A stretch of DNA of 6,395 nucleotides from Selenomonadaceae bacterium UBA2897 (GTDB lineage Bacteria; Bacillota; Negativicutes; Selenomonadales; Selenomonadaceae): assembly GCA_002350105.1 (NCBI GenBank), contig DEDT01000015.1, positions 1-6,395 of the forward strand, in the 5' to 3' direction. Shown here one piece after another: positions 1-6,395 of the stretch. The translations under genes and the position numbers were made by a program. The notes beneath the pieces are model-generated. The model made no database searches, was not told where the DNA came from, and saw only the letters and a list, made by a program, of their open reading frames with translations. Position 1 is the stretch's first letter. The number at the start of each line of letters is the position of its first letter.

Positions 1-815
1 TTGAGGGCCAGGGAGAGGTCCTTCTGGTCGACTTCGCGCAGGACCATCTGCAGGGAGCGGTCGTCCAGCTGTACGATATCCTCGAACACGAACATGAGCT
101 TCTTGATGTCCTCGGCCAGCTCCGGATTGTCGACTTCGAGCTGTTCGATGATCGACTTCTCGGTGCTGCGATCCACCACATTGAGGATATTGACGATGGC
201 CTTCGTGCCGCCGGCCGTCGTGAAGTCCTGGGTAACAAAGGAAGAGAGCTTGCGTTCGAGCACGCGCTCCACTTCACGTATGACATCCGGCGACGTGCGA
301 TCCATGGTCGCAATACGCTTGGCCACATCGGCCTGCGCATCAGGCGGCAGCGAAGAGAGTACCGTCGCTGCCTGCTCCGGTGCCAGATAGGCCATGATGA
401 GCGCGATGGTCTGAGGATGCTCGTTCTGGATGAAGTTCAGCAGCTGGCTCGGATCCGTCTTGCGCAGGAAATCGAAAGGACGTACCTGCAGGCTCGTGGT
501 CAGGCGGCCGATGATCTCGCTGGCCTTCTCGGCGCCCAGGGCCTTCTCGAGTACGTTCTGCGCATACTCGAGACCGCCCGTCGAGATATAATCCTTCGCC
601 ATGAGCATCTGATAGAACTCACTGATGACATCGGCCTTCTGCTCCGCCGTGACCTGCTTATGGTTCGCAATGCCCAGCGTGATTTTTTCAATCTCATCAT
701 CGTCCAAATGCTGGAACAGCTTGGCAGAATATTCCGGTCCCAGGGCGATGAACAGGATGGCAGCTTTTTCCTCGTTGGTGAACTCGCTTTCGCTGCCCGT
801 ATCGTACATATCCAT
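1..815 (-). CDS. fliG: Flagellar motor switch protein FliG, 3' end cut off by the window edge
   Basis: FliG is the rotor protein that sits on the cytoplasmic face of the MS ring, binds FliF with its N-terminal domain and interacts with MotA through its C-terminal domain. Translating the minus strand from the ATG at 815 gives 271 residues. Visible landmarks are an N-terminal FliF-binding domain (about 1-100), the EHPQ motif of the middle domain (132-135), a double-glycine hinge TAGGTKA (200-206), and MFVFEDI (241-247) opening the C-terminal domain. The family is usually about 335-345 residues, so roughly 65 residues, including most of the torque helix, lie beyond base 1. The start codon directly follows the fliF stop (TAA ATG), and GGAGG (824-828) inside the end of fliF lies 8 bases upstream, so translation is probably coupled. 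The identification is secure. Confidence 0.97.
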   Translation of the reverse strand, partial: MDMYDTGSESEFTNEEKAAILFIALGPEYSAKLFQHLDDDEIEKITLGIANHKQVTAEQKADVISEFYQMLMAKDYISTGGLEYAQNVLEKALGAEKASEIIGRLTTSLQVRPFDFLRKTDPSQLLNFIQNEHPQTIALIMAYLAPEQAATVLSSLPPDAQADVAKRIATMDRTSPDVIREVERVLERKLSSFVTQDFTTAGGTKAIVNILNVVDRSTEKSIIEQLEVDNPELAEDIKKLMFVFEDIVQLDDRSLQMVLREVDQKDLSLAL

Positions 816-2405
816 TTATTCGTCCTCCGACAGCCAGGTTTTGATGAGCATTGCCACCTCGGCCGGTTTCTCGTCGATGAGTTTCATAATCGTCTGCTTC
901 TCGTCGAGGTGACGCTGCTCCTCCTCCGTGAGCTCCTCGCCGTCCACCTCGCCGTTCGCGACGGCCTGTGCACGGATCTCTGCCAAGCGTGCTTCCTCCT
1001 CTTGTTTCTTGCGCTCGGCCTCGAGACGCGCTTCTTCCTCCTGCTGCTTCTTGCGGCGATAGAGATAGATGGCACCCCCGATCATCGCGAGCACGAGCAG
1101 GATGGCAGCGACCTCCAGATAGAAGATGCGGTCCTGTTTCTCCTTTTCCGCTGCACGCGCCCTCTGTTCCTGATCACGGAATTCGGAGCTGAAAGGCAGC
1201 GGCTCGACGGAAATCGTATCGCCACGGTCCTGATTGATACCGGCCGCATTCGTCACCGTCTGCGAGATGCTGTCCTGCTGGTTGGAGTCAATGGATTCAT
1301 CGACCAGCACGGCCACATTCAGACGCTTGATGGAGCCTGGTGAAGCGACGATCTTCTCCTTTTCCTCATTGATTTCGTAGTTCTTCGTGGACTCCTTCTT
1401 GGAATAATCCGCATTGGAGTTACCCGTCTGGGCCACATAGCCCGGCACGTTGGACTCAACGCCGGCCGCGCCGCCCGGATTCGTCGACGTCCCCTGATAC
1501 GTCTCATTCATATCCTGCTGGCTGCGGATAATACCGGAGTCATCGACCACCGGCGTAAAGGTCTGGCGATCCGTCTGATGGTCATCGAAATCGAGTTCCG
1601 CATTGACGCGGGCCACAGCCTTGCCCTTGCCCAACGTCTGGTCAAGCATGGTCTGGATGCGGTGCTGGATGTTGTCCTCGACCTTCTTCGTCATCTCCAG
1701 CTGGGTCATCGTCTTGGCGCCGACGCTCTGCTCATCCTGATCGTCCGGGTCGTTGAGGATCTTGCCCGTCTCATCGACCACCGTGATATTCTCAGGCTGC
1801 AGCCCCTGAATGCTGTGTGCCGTCAGGTTGACGATGCCCTTGACTTCCTTCTTCGTGAGCTCGGCATTTGGCTTCAGGCGCAACATGATGGAAGCCGTGG
1901 CCGGCTTCTCATTCTTCTTGTAGAGGCTGTCCTCCGACAGCACGATGTGCACGCGCGCCTTTTCGACGGCATCGAGCTGCTCAATCGTGCGCGTGAGCTC
2001 GCCTTGCAATGCCTGCAGGTAGTTGACCTTATTCTGGAACTCCGTGACACCCAGTTTGTTGTCATCGAAGATCTCGAAGCCCTTCTGCCCGCGCGGCAGG
2101 TTGTTCGTGGCCATCTTCAGGCGTTCATCATGTACCTGCTCGGCCGGCACGAGAATCGTCGTGCCCTGACGATTCTCCTCGACCTTGTAATTGACCTTGT
2201 CTTCCTTCAGTTTGGCTGCCACTTCACCGGCGTCCTTGGCCTCCATATTGGTGAACAGAGGTACCATATCCGGCTTGCTGCCATACCAGAAACTGATGCC
2301 CAGTATGGCTATGAGAAGTGCCAAAGCGGAGCCGAGCATAATGTAACGCTGGCGCTTGCTGAACCGTGCCAGCAGCTTCTGATACCGCTCTTTCCAATCT
2401 CCCAT
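816..2405 (-). CDS. fliF: Flagellar MS-ring protein FliF
   Basis: FliF forms the membrane-embedded MS ring, the platform for rod, switch and export-gate assembly. From the ATG at 2405 the product is 529 residues, normal for the family. A first membrane helix spans about 20-42 (core SALALLIAILGI). The YscJ/FliF ring-building domains follow, including the stretch VEKARVHIVLS (147-157), and then a Gly/Ser/Asn-rich loop region (about 290-340). The second membrane helix is at about 427-449. A Glu/Lys/Arg-rich, probably helical cytoplasmic segment follows, and then a conserved C-terminal tail (about 502-529, ending TWLSEDE) that docks onto FliG. An in-frame ATG at 2414 would give 532 residues, but the Shine-Dalgarno AAGGGA (2414-2419) abuts or overlaps that codon and is 8 bases from the ATG at 2405, which is preferred. 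fliE ends 50 bases upstream. Confidence 0.97.
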   Translation of the reverse strand: MGDWKERYQKLLARFSKRQRYIMLGSALALLIAILGISFWYGSKPDMVPLFTNMEAKDAGEVAAKLKEDKVNYKVEENRQGTTILVPAEQVHDERLKMATNNLPRGQKGFEIFDDNKLGVTEFQNKVNYLQALQGELTRTIEQLDAVEKARVHIVLSEDSLYKKNEKPATASIMLRLKPNAELTKKEVKGIVNLTAHSIQGLQPENITVVDETGKILNDPDDQDEQSVGAKTMTQLEMTKKVEDNIQHRIQTMLDQTLGKGKAVARVNAELDFDDHQTDRQTFTPVVDDSGIIRSQQDMNETYQGTSTNPGGAAGVESNVPGYVAQTGNSNADYSKKESTKNYEINEEKEKIVASPGSIKRLNVAVLVDESIDSNQQDSISQTVTNAAGINQDRGDTISVEPLPFSSEFRDQEQRARAAEKEKQDRIFYLEVAAILLVLAMIGGAIYLYRRKKQQEEEARLEAERKKQEEEARLAEIRAQAVANGEVDGEELTEEEQRHLDEKQTIMKLIDEKPAEVAMLIKTWLSEDE

Positions 2406-2413
2406 GCTTTCCA

Positions 2414-2419
2414 TCCCTT
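2414..2419 (-). promoter_or_regulatory. Ribosome-binding site that decides the fliF start
   Basis: The minus strand reads AAGGGA here. It is 8 bases from the ATG at 2405 but touches the alternative in-frame ATG at 2414, which therefore has no usable Shine-Dalgarno spacing. This favours the shorter FliF. Confidence 0.7.
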
Positions 2420-2455
2420 CGCGTAATGTCTGTCAGGCTGTCGGCGCACTATCCA

Positions 2456-2758
2456 TCATACCTGCATGCGCATGATCTCCTGGTAGGCAGAAACAGCGCG
2501 ATTGCGGATCTGCAGCGTAAGCTGCAGGGCCATGTCCGCCTTCTGGCTGGCCACGACGACGGAGGAAACATCGTCGATACGTCCCGCCGCCAGCAGGGCG
2601 TTTTTCTTGTCTGAATCCAGCTGCAACTCATTCGTCTTCTTCAAAGCATCCACAAGATAGTCGCCAAACCCCTTCACTGGTTCTGGCTGCTTTGTCTCGC
2701 CCAGATGACTTTCGGCTGACATCTGAACAGGTGTCATCTGCAAAGCTGCTATTTCCAT
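2456..2758 (-). CDS. fliE: Flagellar hook-basal body complex protein FliE
   Basis: FliE is the small adaptor that joins the MS ring and export gate to the proximal rod. The product is 100 residues, typical for the family. Its variable N-terminus (about 1-30) is followed by FGDYLVDAL (31-39) and an amphipathic helical region. It closes with the diagnostic C-terminal motif AYQEIMRMQV (91-100), close to the usual AYQEIMRM-hydrophobic ending. The start at 2758 is backed by GGAAAGGA (2767-2774) 8 bases upstream. It lies 24 bases after flgC and ahead of fliF, the usual basal-body order. There is no signal peptide, as expected for a protein exported by the flagellar type III apparatus. Confidence 0.96.
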   Translation of the reverse strand: MEIAALQMTPVQMSAESHLGETKQPEPVKGFGDYLVDALKKTNELQLDSDKKNALLAAGRIDDVSSVVVASQKADMALQLTLQIRNRAVSAYQEIMRMQV

Positions 2759-2782
2759 GACCTTTATCCTTTCCGGTTACGT

Positions 2783-3232
2783 TCACTTATTACCGATCTC
2801 CAGCGATTTCGATACCATAGCCTTCGCGGCATCAATCGTCGTCGTATTCGCTTCGTAAGCACGGGATGCCGTAATCATATCCACCATCTCGGAGACCATG
2901 TTGACGTTTGGGCGCTCTACATAGCCCTGTGCATTGGCATCCGGGTGTGTCGGATCATAGACGAGCGGTCCCTGTTCATTATCCGTGCCAATGCCGATTG
3001 CGCGCACGCCGGCCCCCGGCTCCAGCTTGTGAATTTTTTTCTGCAGATAGCTCTCGAATGTATTGCTGTCCGTCTCGCGCGGCTCAAAAATCACGTAACG
3101 GCGGTGGTAAGCACCGCCCGTACGCGTACGCGTCGTGTTGGCATTGGCGATATTATTGCTGATTACATCCATGCGCAGGCGCTCCGCCGTAAGGCCGGAG
3201 GCCGCCGCATCGATTCCCAGGAACATGCTCAT
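2783..3232 (-). CDS. flgC: Flagellar proximal rod protein FlgC
   Basis: FlgC is a structural protein of the proximal rod of the flagellar basal body, exported by the flagellar type III system. The product is 149 residues, within the normal range. It carries the N-terminal rod signature (ASGLTAERLRMDVISNNIAN, residues 11-30) and the C-terminal helix pattern shared by rod and hook proteins: NVNMVSEMVDMITASRAYEA at 109-128, then a second helical stretch to the end. The start at 3232 is chosen over the ATG at 3226 because AAGGAG (3239-3244) sits 6 bases upstream. It follows flgB by 41 bases and is 24 bases ahead of fliE. Nothing is unusual in length or motifs. Confidence 0.97.
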   Translation of the reverse strand: MSMFLGIDAAASGLTAERLRMDVISNNIANANTTRTRTGGAYHRRYVIFEPRETDSNTFESYLQKKIHKLEPGAGVRAIGIGTDNEQGPLVYDPTHPDANAQGYVERPNVNMVSEMVDMITASRAYEANTTTIDAAKAMVSKSLEIGNK

Positions 3233-3273
3233 GTCTTACTCCTTATCTTCTTCTCCAGCCGCACGGCCTATCC

Positions 3274-3699
3274 TCAGCTCTGGCCGCTGGTAATGGCATT
3301 CTTCATGCGCGAAATGTAGCTGCCCAGCGACGTTGCCAATGAGCTGTAGTACAACTGGTTCTTTGCGAGGCCAGCCATCTCCCGATCGATGTCGACGTTG
3401 TTGTTATCGACACGCATCGTCGTCGTGTCCTCCCGCTCAATCTTCGGCGACACTGGTCCTGGCAGCCCCACGGGCAGGTGCATATCGTGCGTGCGCACGA
3501 GCTTCAACTGACGGGGATTTTCGTCGATCTGCAGCTCCTTGGCCAACAAATCCTCGAAGATGACGCCACTGCGCTTAAAGTTCGGCGTATTGACATTGGC
3601 GATGTTGTTGCTGATGACTTCGTGCCGCAGCGAAGCTGCCGACATACCGCGGGAGGTATAGTTTATCGTGGGCGCATTCATGATCTGGTCCAAAAACAT
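3274..3699 (-). CDS. flgB: Flagellar proximal rod protein FlgB, first gene of the flagellar operon
   Basis: FlgB is a structural protein of the proximal rod. From the ATG at 3699 the product is 141 residues, as expected. It has the N-terminal rod motif (LRHEVISNNIANVNTPNFKR, residues 24-43) and the C-terminal pattern NVDIDREMAGLAKNQLYY (101-118), where FlgB paralogues normally carry VDID-E-A-N-Y. The reading frame stays open upstream to a TTG at 3741 (155 residues), but those extra 14 residues are basic and unlike the family, and AAGGAG (3710-3715) lies 10 bases before the ATG at 3699. This is the first gene after the codY terminator and is preceded by a probable promoter, so it likely opens the operon flgB-flgC-fliE-fliF-fliG. 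Confidence 0.96.
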   Translation of the reverse strand: MFLDQIMNAPTINYTSRGMSAASLRHEVISNNIANVNTPNFKRSGVIFEDLLAKELQIDENPRQLKLVRTHDMHLPVGLPGPVSPKIEREDTTTMRVDNNNVDIDREMAGLAKNQLYYSSLATSLGSYISRMKNAITSGQS

Positions 3700-3709
3700 G
3701 CGCTGCACT

Positions 3710-3715
3710 CTCCTT
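3710..3715 (-). promoter_or_regulatory. Ribosome-binding site for flgB
   Basis: AAGGAG on the minus strand, within GGAAGGAG, is 10 bases before the ATG at 3699. It lies inside the upstream extension that would be coding if the TTG at 3741 were used, which argues against the longer form. Confidence 0.75.
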
Positions 3716-3770
3716 CCTCGCTTGCTTGCAAAAGGGCGCAATCCACCCTCTGCTCATAAGCCTATATGCA

Positions 3771-3785
3771 TATTTTCTACAAATT
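3771..3785 (-). promoter_or_regulatory. Candidate CodY box in the flgB leader
   Basis: The minus strand reads AATTTGTAGAAAATA. Compared with the published CodY consensus AATTTTCWGAAAATT it matches at 12 of 15 positions; the mismatches are positions 6, 7 and 15. It lies about 22-36 bases downstream of the transcription start predicted from the promoter at 3815-3844, a position where a bound repressor could block elongation or initiation. The surrounding DNA is A+T-rich, so a chance match is possible. The setting, next to codY and ahead of the flagellar operon, makes it more credible. Confidence 0.5.
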
Positions 3786-3795
3786 TAGCAGAAAT

Positions 3796-3816
3796 CCTTT
3801 AAATACACCTTTAAAT
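3796..3816 (-). repeat. Short direct repeat, 9-bp unit, 12-bp period
   Basis: ATTTAAAGG occurs twice on the minus strand (3808-3816 and 3796-3804), separated by 3 bases, so the copies are 12 bp apart. The first copy overlaps the -10 element by two bases and the predicted start of transcription falls at or just after it. No known operator was recognised. It may be an unidentified binding site or a by-product of A+T-rich composition. Confidence 0.45.
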
Positions 3817-3844
3817 TTTACCATCTTTCACCTTTTTTTGACAG
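3815..3844 (-). promoter_or_regulatory. Probable housekeeping-sigma promoter for the flgB operon
   Basis: On the minus strand CTGTCA (3839-3844; 4 of 6 to TTGACA) is followed after 18 bases by TAAAAT (3815-3820; 5 of 6 to TATAAT). A TGG immediately before the -10 gives an extended -10 element. Transcription would begin near 3807-3808, leaving a leader of about 108 bases before flgB. It begins about 30 bases after the codY terminator, as expected for a separate flagellar operon. No flagellar sigma-28 pattern was found in the gap. Confidence 0.5.
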
Positions 3845-3873
3845 TCCAAATGCCCAAGCCGAATGAAAAATTC

Positions 3874-3907
3874 AAAAAAAGCTGCTGTTTCGCAAAAAAA
3901 CAGCAGC
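3874..3907 (-). terminator. Rho-independent terminator after codY
   Basis: A perfect 10-bp stem (3881-3890 paired with 3898-3907; GCTGCTGTTT with AAACAGCAGC) closes a 7-base loop. On the minus strand it is followed by seven T residues (3874-3880). It starts 6 bases after the codY stop codon, so it ends the hslVU-codY transcript and separates it from the flagellar operon. The opposite strand has only five A residues upstream of the stem and no matching T-tract, so it works in one direction. Confidence 0.93.
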
Positions 3908-3913
3908 CAAAAA

Positions 3914-4774
3914 TCAAATCCAGTTGATGAAATCTTCGTCCTTCATCACGCGGCGTGCCTGCAAGCCTTCCATAAGGTACGGATTATTGATATCGATCTT
4001 CGTCCCCTTCATCCCCATGGAACGCGAGGAAATCACGCGAGCCGATGAGAGCTTGCTCAGGGCATTTACGATGACCGAACGCGTGACCTTCACCTTGTCG
4101 GCAATCTTGGAGGCGACGAGGGGCTTGTTGTCGCCCGGCAGCGCGGTCAGCACGGAATAGGCCGCGAGCACCTCCGACTCCGACAGCGTGAGCAGGGCCA
4201 TCTTCACGGCCTTGCGCTCTTCGAGGCGCTTCTCGGCATCCAGCTTCTTCTGCCGCGCCTCATCCTCCAGCCGCTTGGCATGGTCGTGCAGCATCTCCAT
4301 GCCCACGACCGTGGCACCATACTCCGCCAGCAGCAGGTCATCTTCCGTAAACTCATCGTTATACTTCGCTACAATCAGCGTACCGATGCGCTCGCCGCGC
4401 CCGTAAATCGGCACAATCGTCGTATTCTTGCCATGGAAAATGCACGGTGTATTGTCCTCGTAAGCGCACATGCCGGTCTTTGATCGCAGGTTAGCCCGCG
4501 TCTCGCCAATGCGCAGCAGCCACTTTACATAGTGGCGCGGGAATTCACCACGGTTGATGACCTTGTCCAGCATCAGGCTGCACTCGAAATCATCGACAAA
4601 AGCGTACCCCAGCACCTTGCCCTTCTGACTCGTAATGTACACGTTGGCCGTCAGCACGTTCTTGAGCACGGTGGCGATATCGTCGTAACCGACGACCTCA
4701 GCATCCTGCAACAGATGGTTGATTTCACGCGTTTTCTGCAGCAGTGGATTGCTGCTGCCCGCTTCTTCCATCAT
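3914..4774 (-). CDS. codY: Global nutrient-responsive transcriptional repressor CodY
   Basis: CodY is a Bacillota-specific DNA-binding protein that in studied species represses amino-acid, nitrogen and motility genes when branched-chain amino acids and GTP are plentiful. The ATG at 4774 gives 286 residues, against 259 in B. subtilis. An N-terminal GAF-type effector domain (about 1-155) begins NPLLQKTREINHLLQ (9-23) and includes TTIVPIYGRGERIGTLIVAK (118-137) and LAEYGATVVGMEML. A long charged helix (about 163-194) leads to the C-terminal winged helix-turn-helix (about 221-258), with VTRSVIVNALSKL as recognition region and SRSMGMKGT in the wing. The start is chosen because GGAAGGGAG (4783-4791) is 8 bases away; an upstream TTG (4780) is only 2 bases from it. 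It is 23 bases after hslU and ends at a strong terminator. Some effector-pocket positions differ from B. subtilis (see findings). Confidence 0.97.
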   Translation of the reverse strand: MMEEAGSSNPLLQKTREINHLLQDAEVVGYDDIATVLKNVLTANVYITSQKGKVLGYAFVDDFECSLMLDKVINRGEFPRHYVKWLLRIGETRANLRSKTGMCAYEDNTPCIFHGKNTTIVPIYGRGERIGTLIVAKYNDEFTEDDLLLAEYGATVVGMEMLHDHAKRLEDEARQKKLDAEKRLEERKAVKMALLTLSESEVLAAYSVLTALPGDNKPLVASKIADKVKVTRSVIVNALSKLSSARVISSRSMGMKGTKIDINNPYLMEGLQARRVMKDEDFINWI

Positions 4775-4797
4775 CCTCAACGCTCCCTTCCATTGTA

Positions 4798-6200
<1,403 letters not shown>

Positions 6201-6201
<1 letters not shown>

Positions 6202-6395
6202 CAATCCAGTTCCTCCACAATGATATTATGGTTGGTGTAGACGCAGATATCCGCCGCGATGTTCAGCGACTCCTTCGCAATCTCCGCTGCGCTCATATCC
6301 GTATGACGCACGAGCGCCCGCGCCGCCGACAGCGCGTAAAAGCCGCCCGAGCCGATGGCTGCGGCCTCGCCGTCCGGCTCGATGACCTCGCCGCC
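6201..6395 (-). CDS. hslV: ATP-dependent protease peptidase subunit HslV (ClpQ), 5' part outside the window
   Basis: HslV is the peptidase of the HslUV protease, a double hexameric ring related to the proteasome beta subunit. Only the last 64 residues are present. They include the family block AAAIGSGGFYALSAARAL (11-28) and the C-terminal AADICVYTNHNIIVEEL (47-63), both characteristic. The catalytic N-terminal residue (Thr in most bacteria, Ser in B. subtilis ClpQ) lies beyond base 6395 and cannot be checked. The stop codon overlaps the hslU start by one base, in line with a translationally coupled hslVU pair. In relatives a xerC/codV recombinase gene often lies further upstream. Confidence 0.96.

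Noticed and set aside
417..1343. Open frame of 308 codons on the plus strand opposite fliG and fliF
   Set aside because: It spans the fliG/fliF junction antisense, has low-complexity Leu/Phe runs produced by Glu/Lys codons on the other strand, and resembles no protein family.
1578..2426. Open frame of 282 codons on the plus strand opposite fliF
   Set aside because: It is a mirror of fliF codon usage with no domain, and it ends near the fliF start by coincidence.
2406..2455. Regulatory element between fliE and fliF
   Set aside because: Apart from the fliF ribosome-binding site, this 50-base gap shows no promoter, hairpin or repeat.
3700..3741. Longer FlgB starting at the TTG at 3741
   Set aside because: The extra residues are unlike the FlgB family and would cover the good ribosome-binding site used by the ATG at 3699.
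3722..3746. Possible sigma-54 promoter (TGGATTGC followed by TTGCA on the minus strand)
   Set aside because: The GG and GC elements are three bases too far apart for the strict -24/-12 spacing, and the -24 half matches poorly.
3785..3799. Second CodY box next to the first (minus strand GGATTTCTGCTAAAT)
   Set aside because: Only 9 of 15 positions match. It shares the TTTCTG core but the spacing does not give the 6-base overlap known for paired CodY motifs.
3700..3873. Flagellar sigma-28 promoter for flgB
   Set aside because: No TAAA with a GCCGATAA-like element 15 bases downstream was found on the minus strand in this gap.

Overview
This is an ordinary, gene-dense chromosomal region of a flagellated Bacillota. 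All eight recognisable genes lie on the minus strand, so transcription runs from high to low coordinates. CodY restricts the source to Bacillota. The G+C-rich coding sequence (rough impression, well above 50%), in contrast with A+T-rich intergenic DNA, suggests a Selenomonas-like member of the Negativicutes. That genus-level placement is inference from composition and gene content.

The right block (6395 to 3914) is a proteolysis and nutrient-sensing operon: the 3' end of hslV (peptidase), hslU (AAA+ unfoldase) and codY (global nutrient-responsive repressor). The genes are tightly packed: hslV and hslU share one base, and hslU and codY are 23 bases apart. A strong Rho-independent terminator (3874-3907) ends the block just after codY.

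The region 3700-3873 is the only real intergenic stretch, and it is A+T-rich. It holds a probable housekeeping (extended -10) promoter for the flagellar operon, a 12-bp-period direct repeat at the predicted transcription start, and a 12-of-15 match to the CodY box (3771-3785) in the predicted leader.

The left block (3699 to 1) is the start of a flagellar basal-body operon: flgB and flgC (proximal rod), fliE (MS-ring/rod adaptor), fliF (MS ring) and the first 271 residues of fliG (rotor switch). They are in assembly order, inside to outside, with short gaps and good ribosome-binding sites. The same order, hslVU-codY followed by flgB-flgC-fliE-fliF-fliG, is known from Bacillus subtilis, where CodY represses the fla/che promoter. 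The points most worth a second look are therefore regulatory: a candidate CodY site between codY and the flagellar operon, and a CodY whose effector pocket lacks the arginine that anchors isoleucine in B. subtilis. No new multi-gene system, mobile element, CRISPR array or RNA gene was seen.
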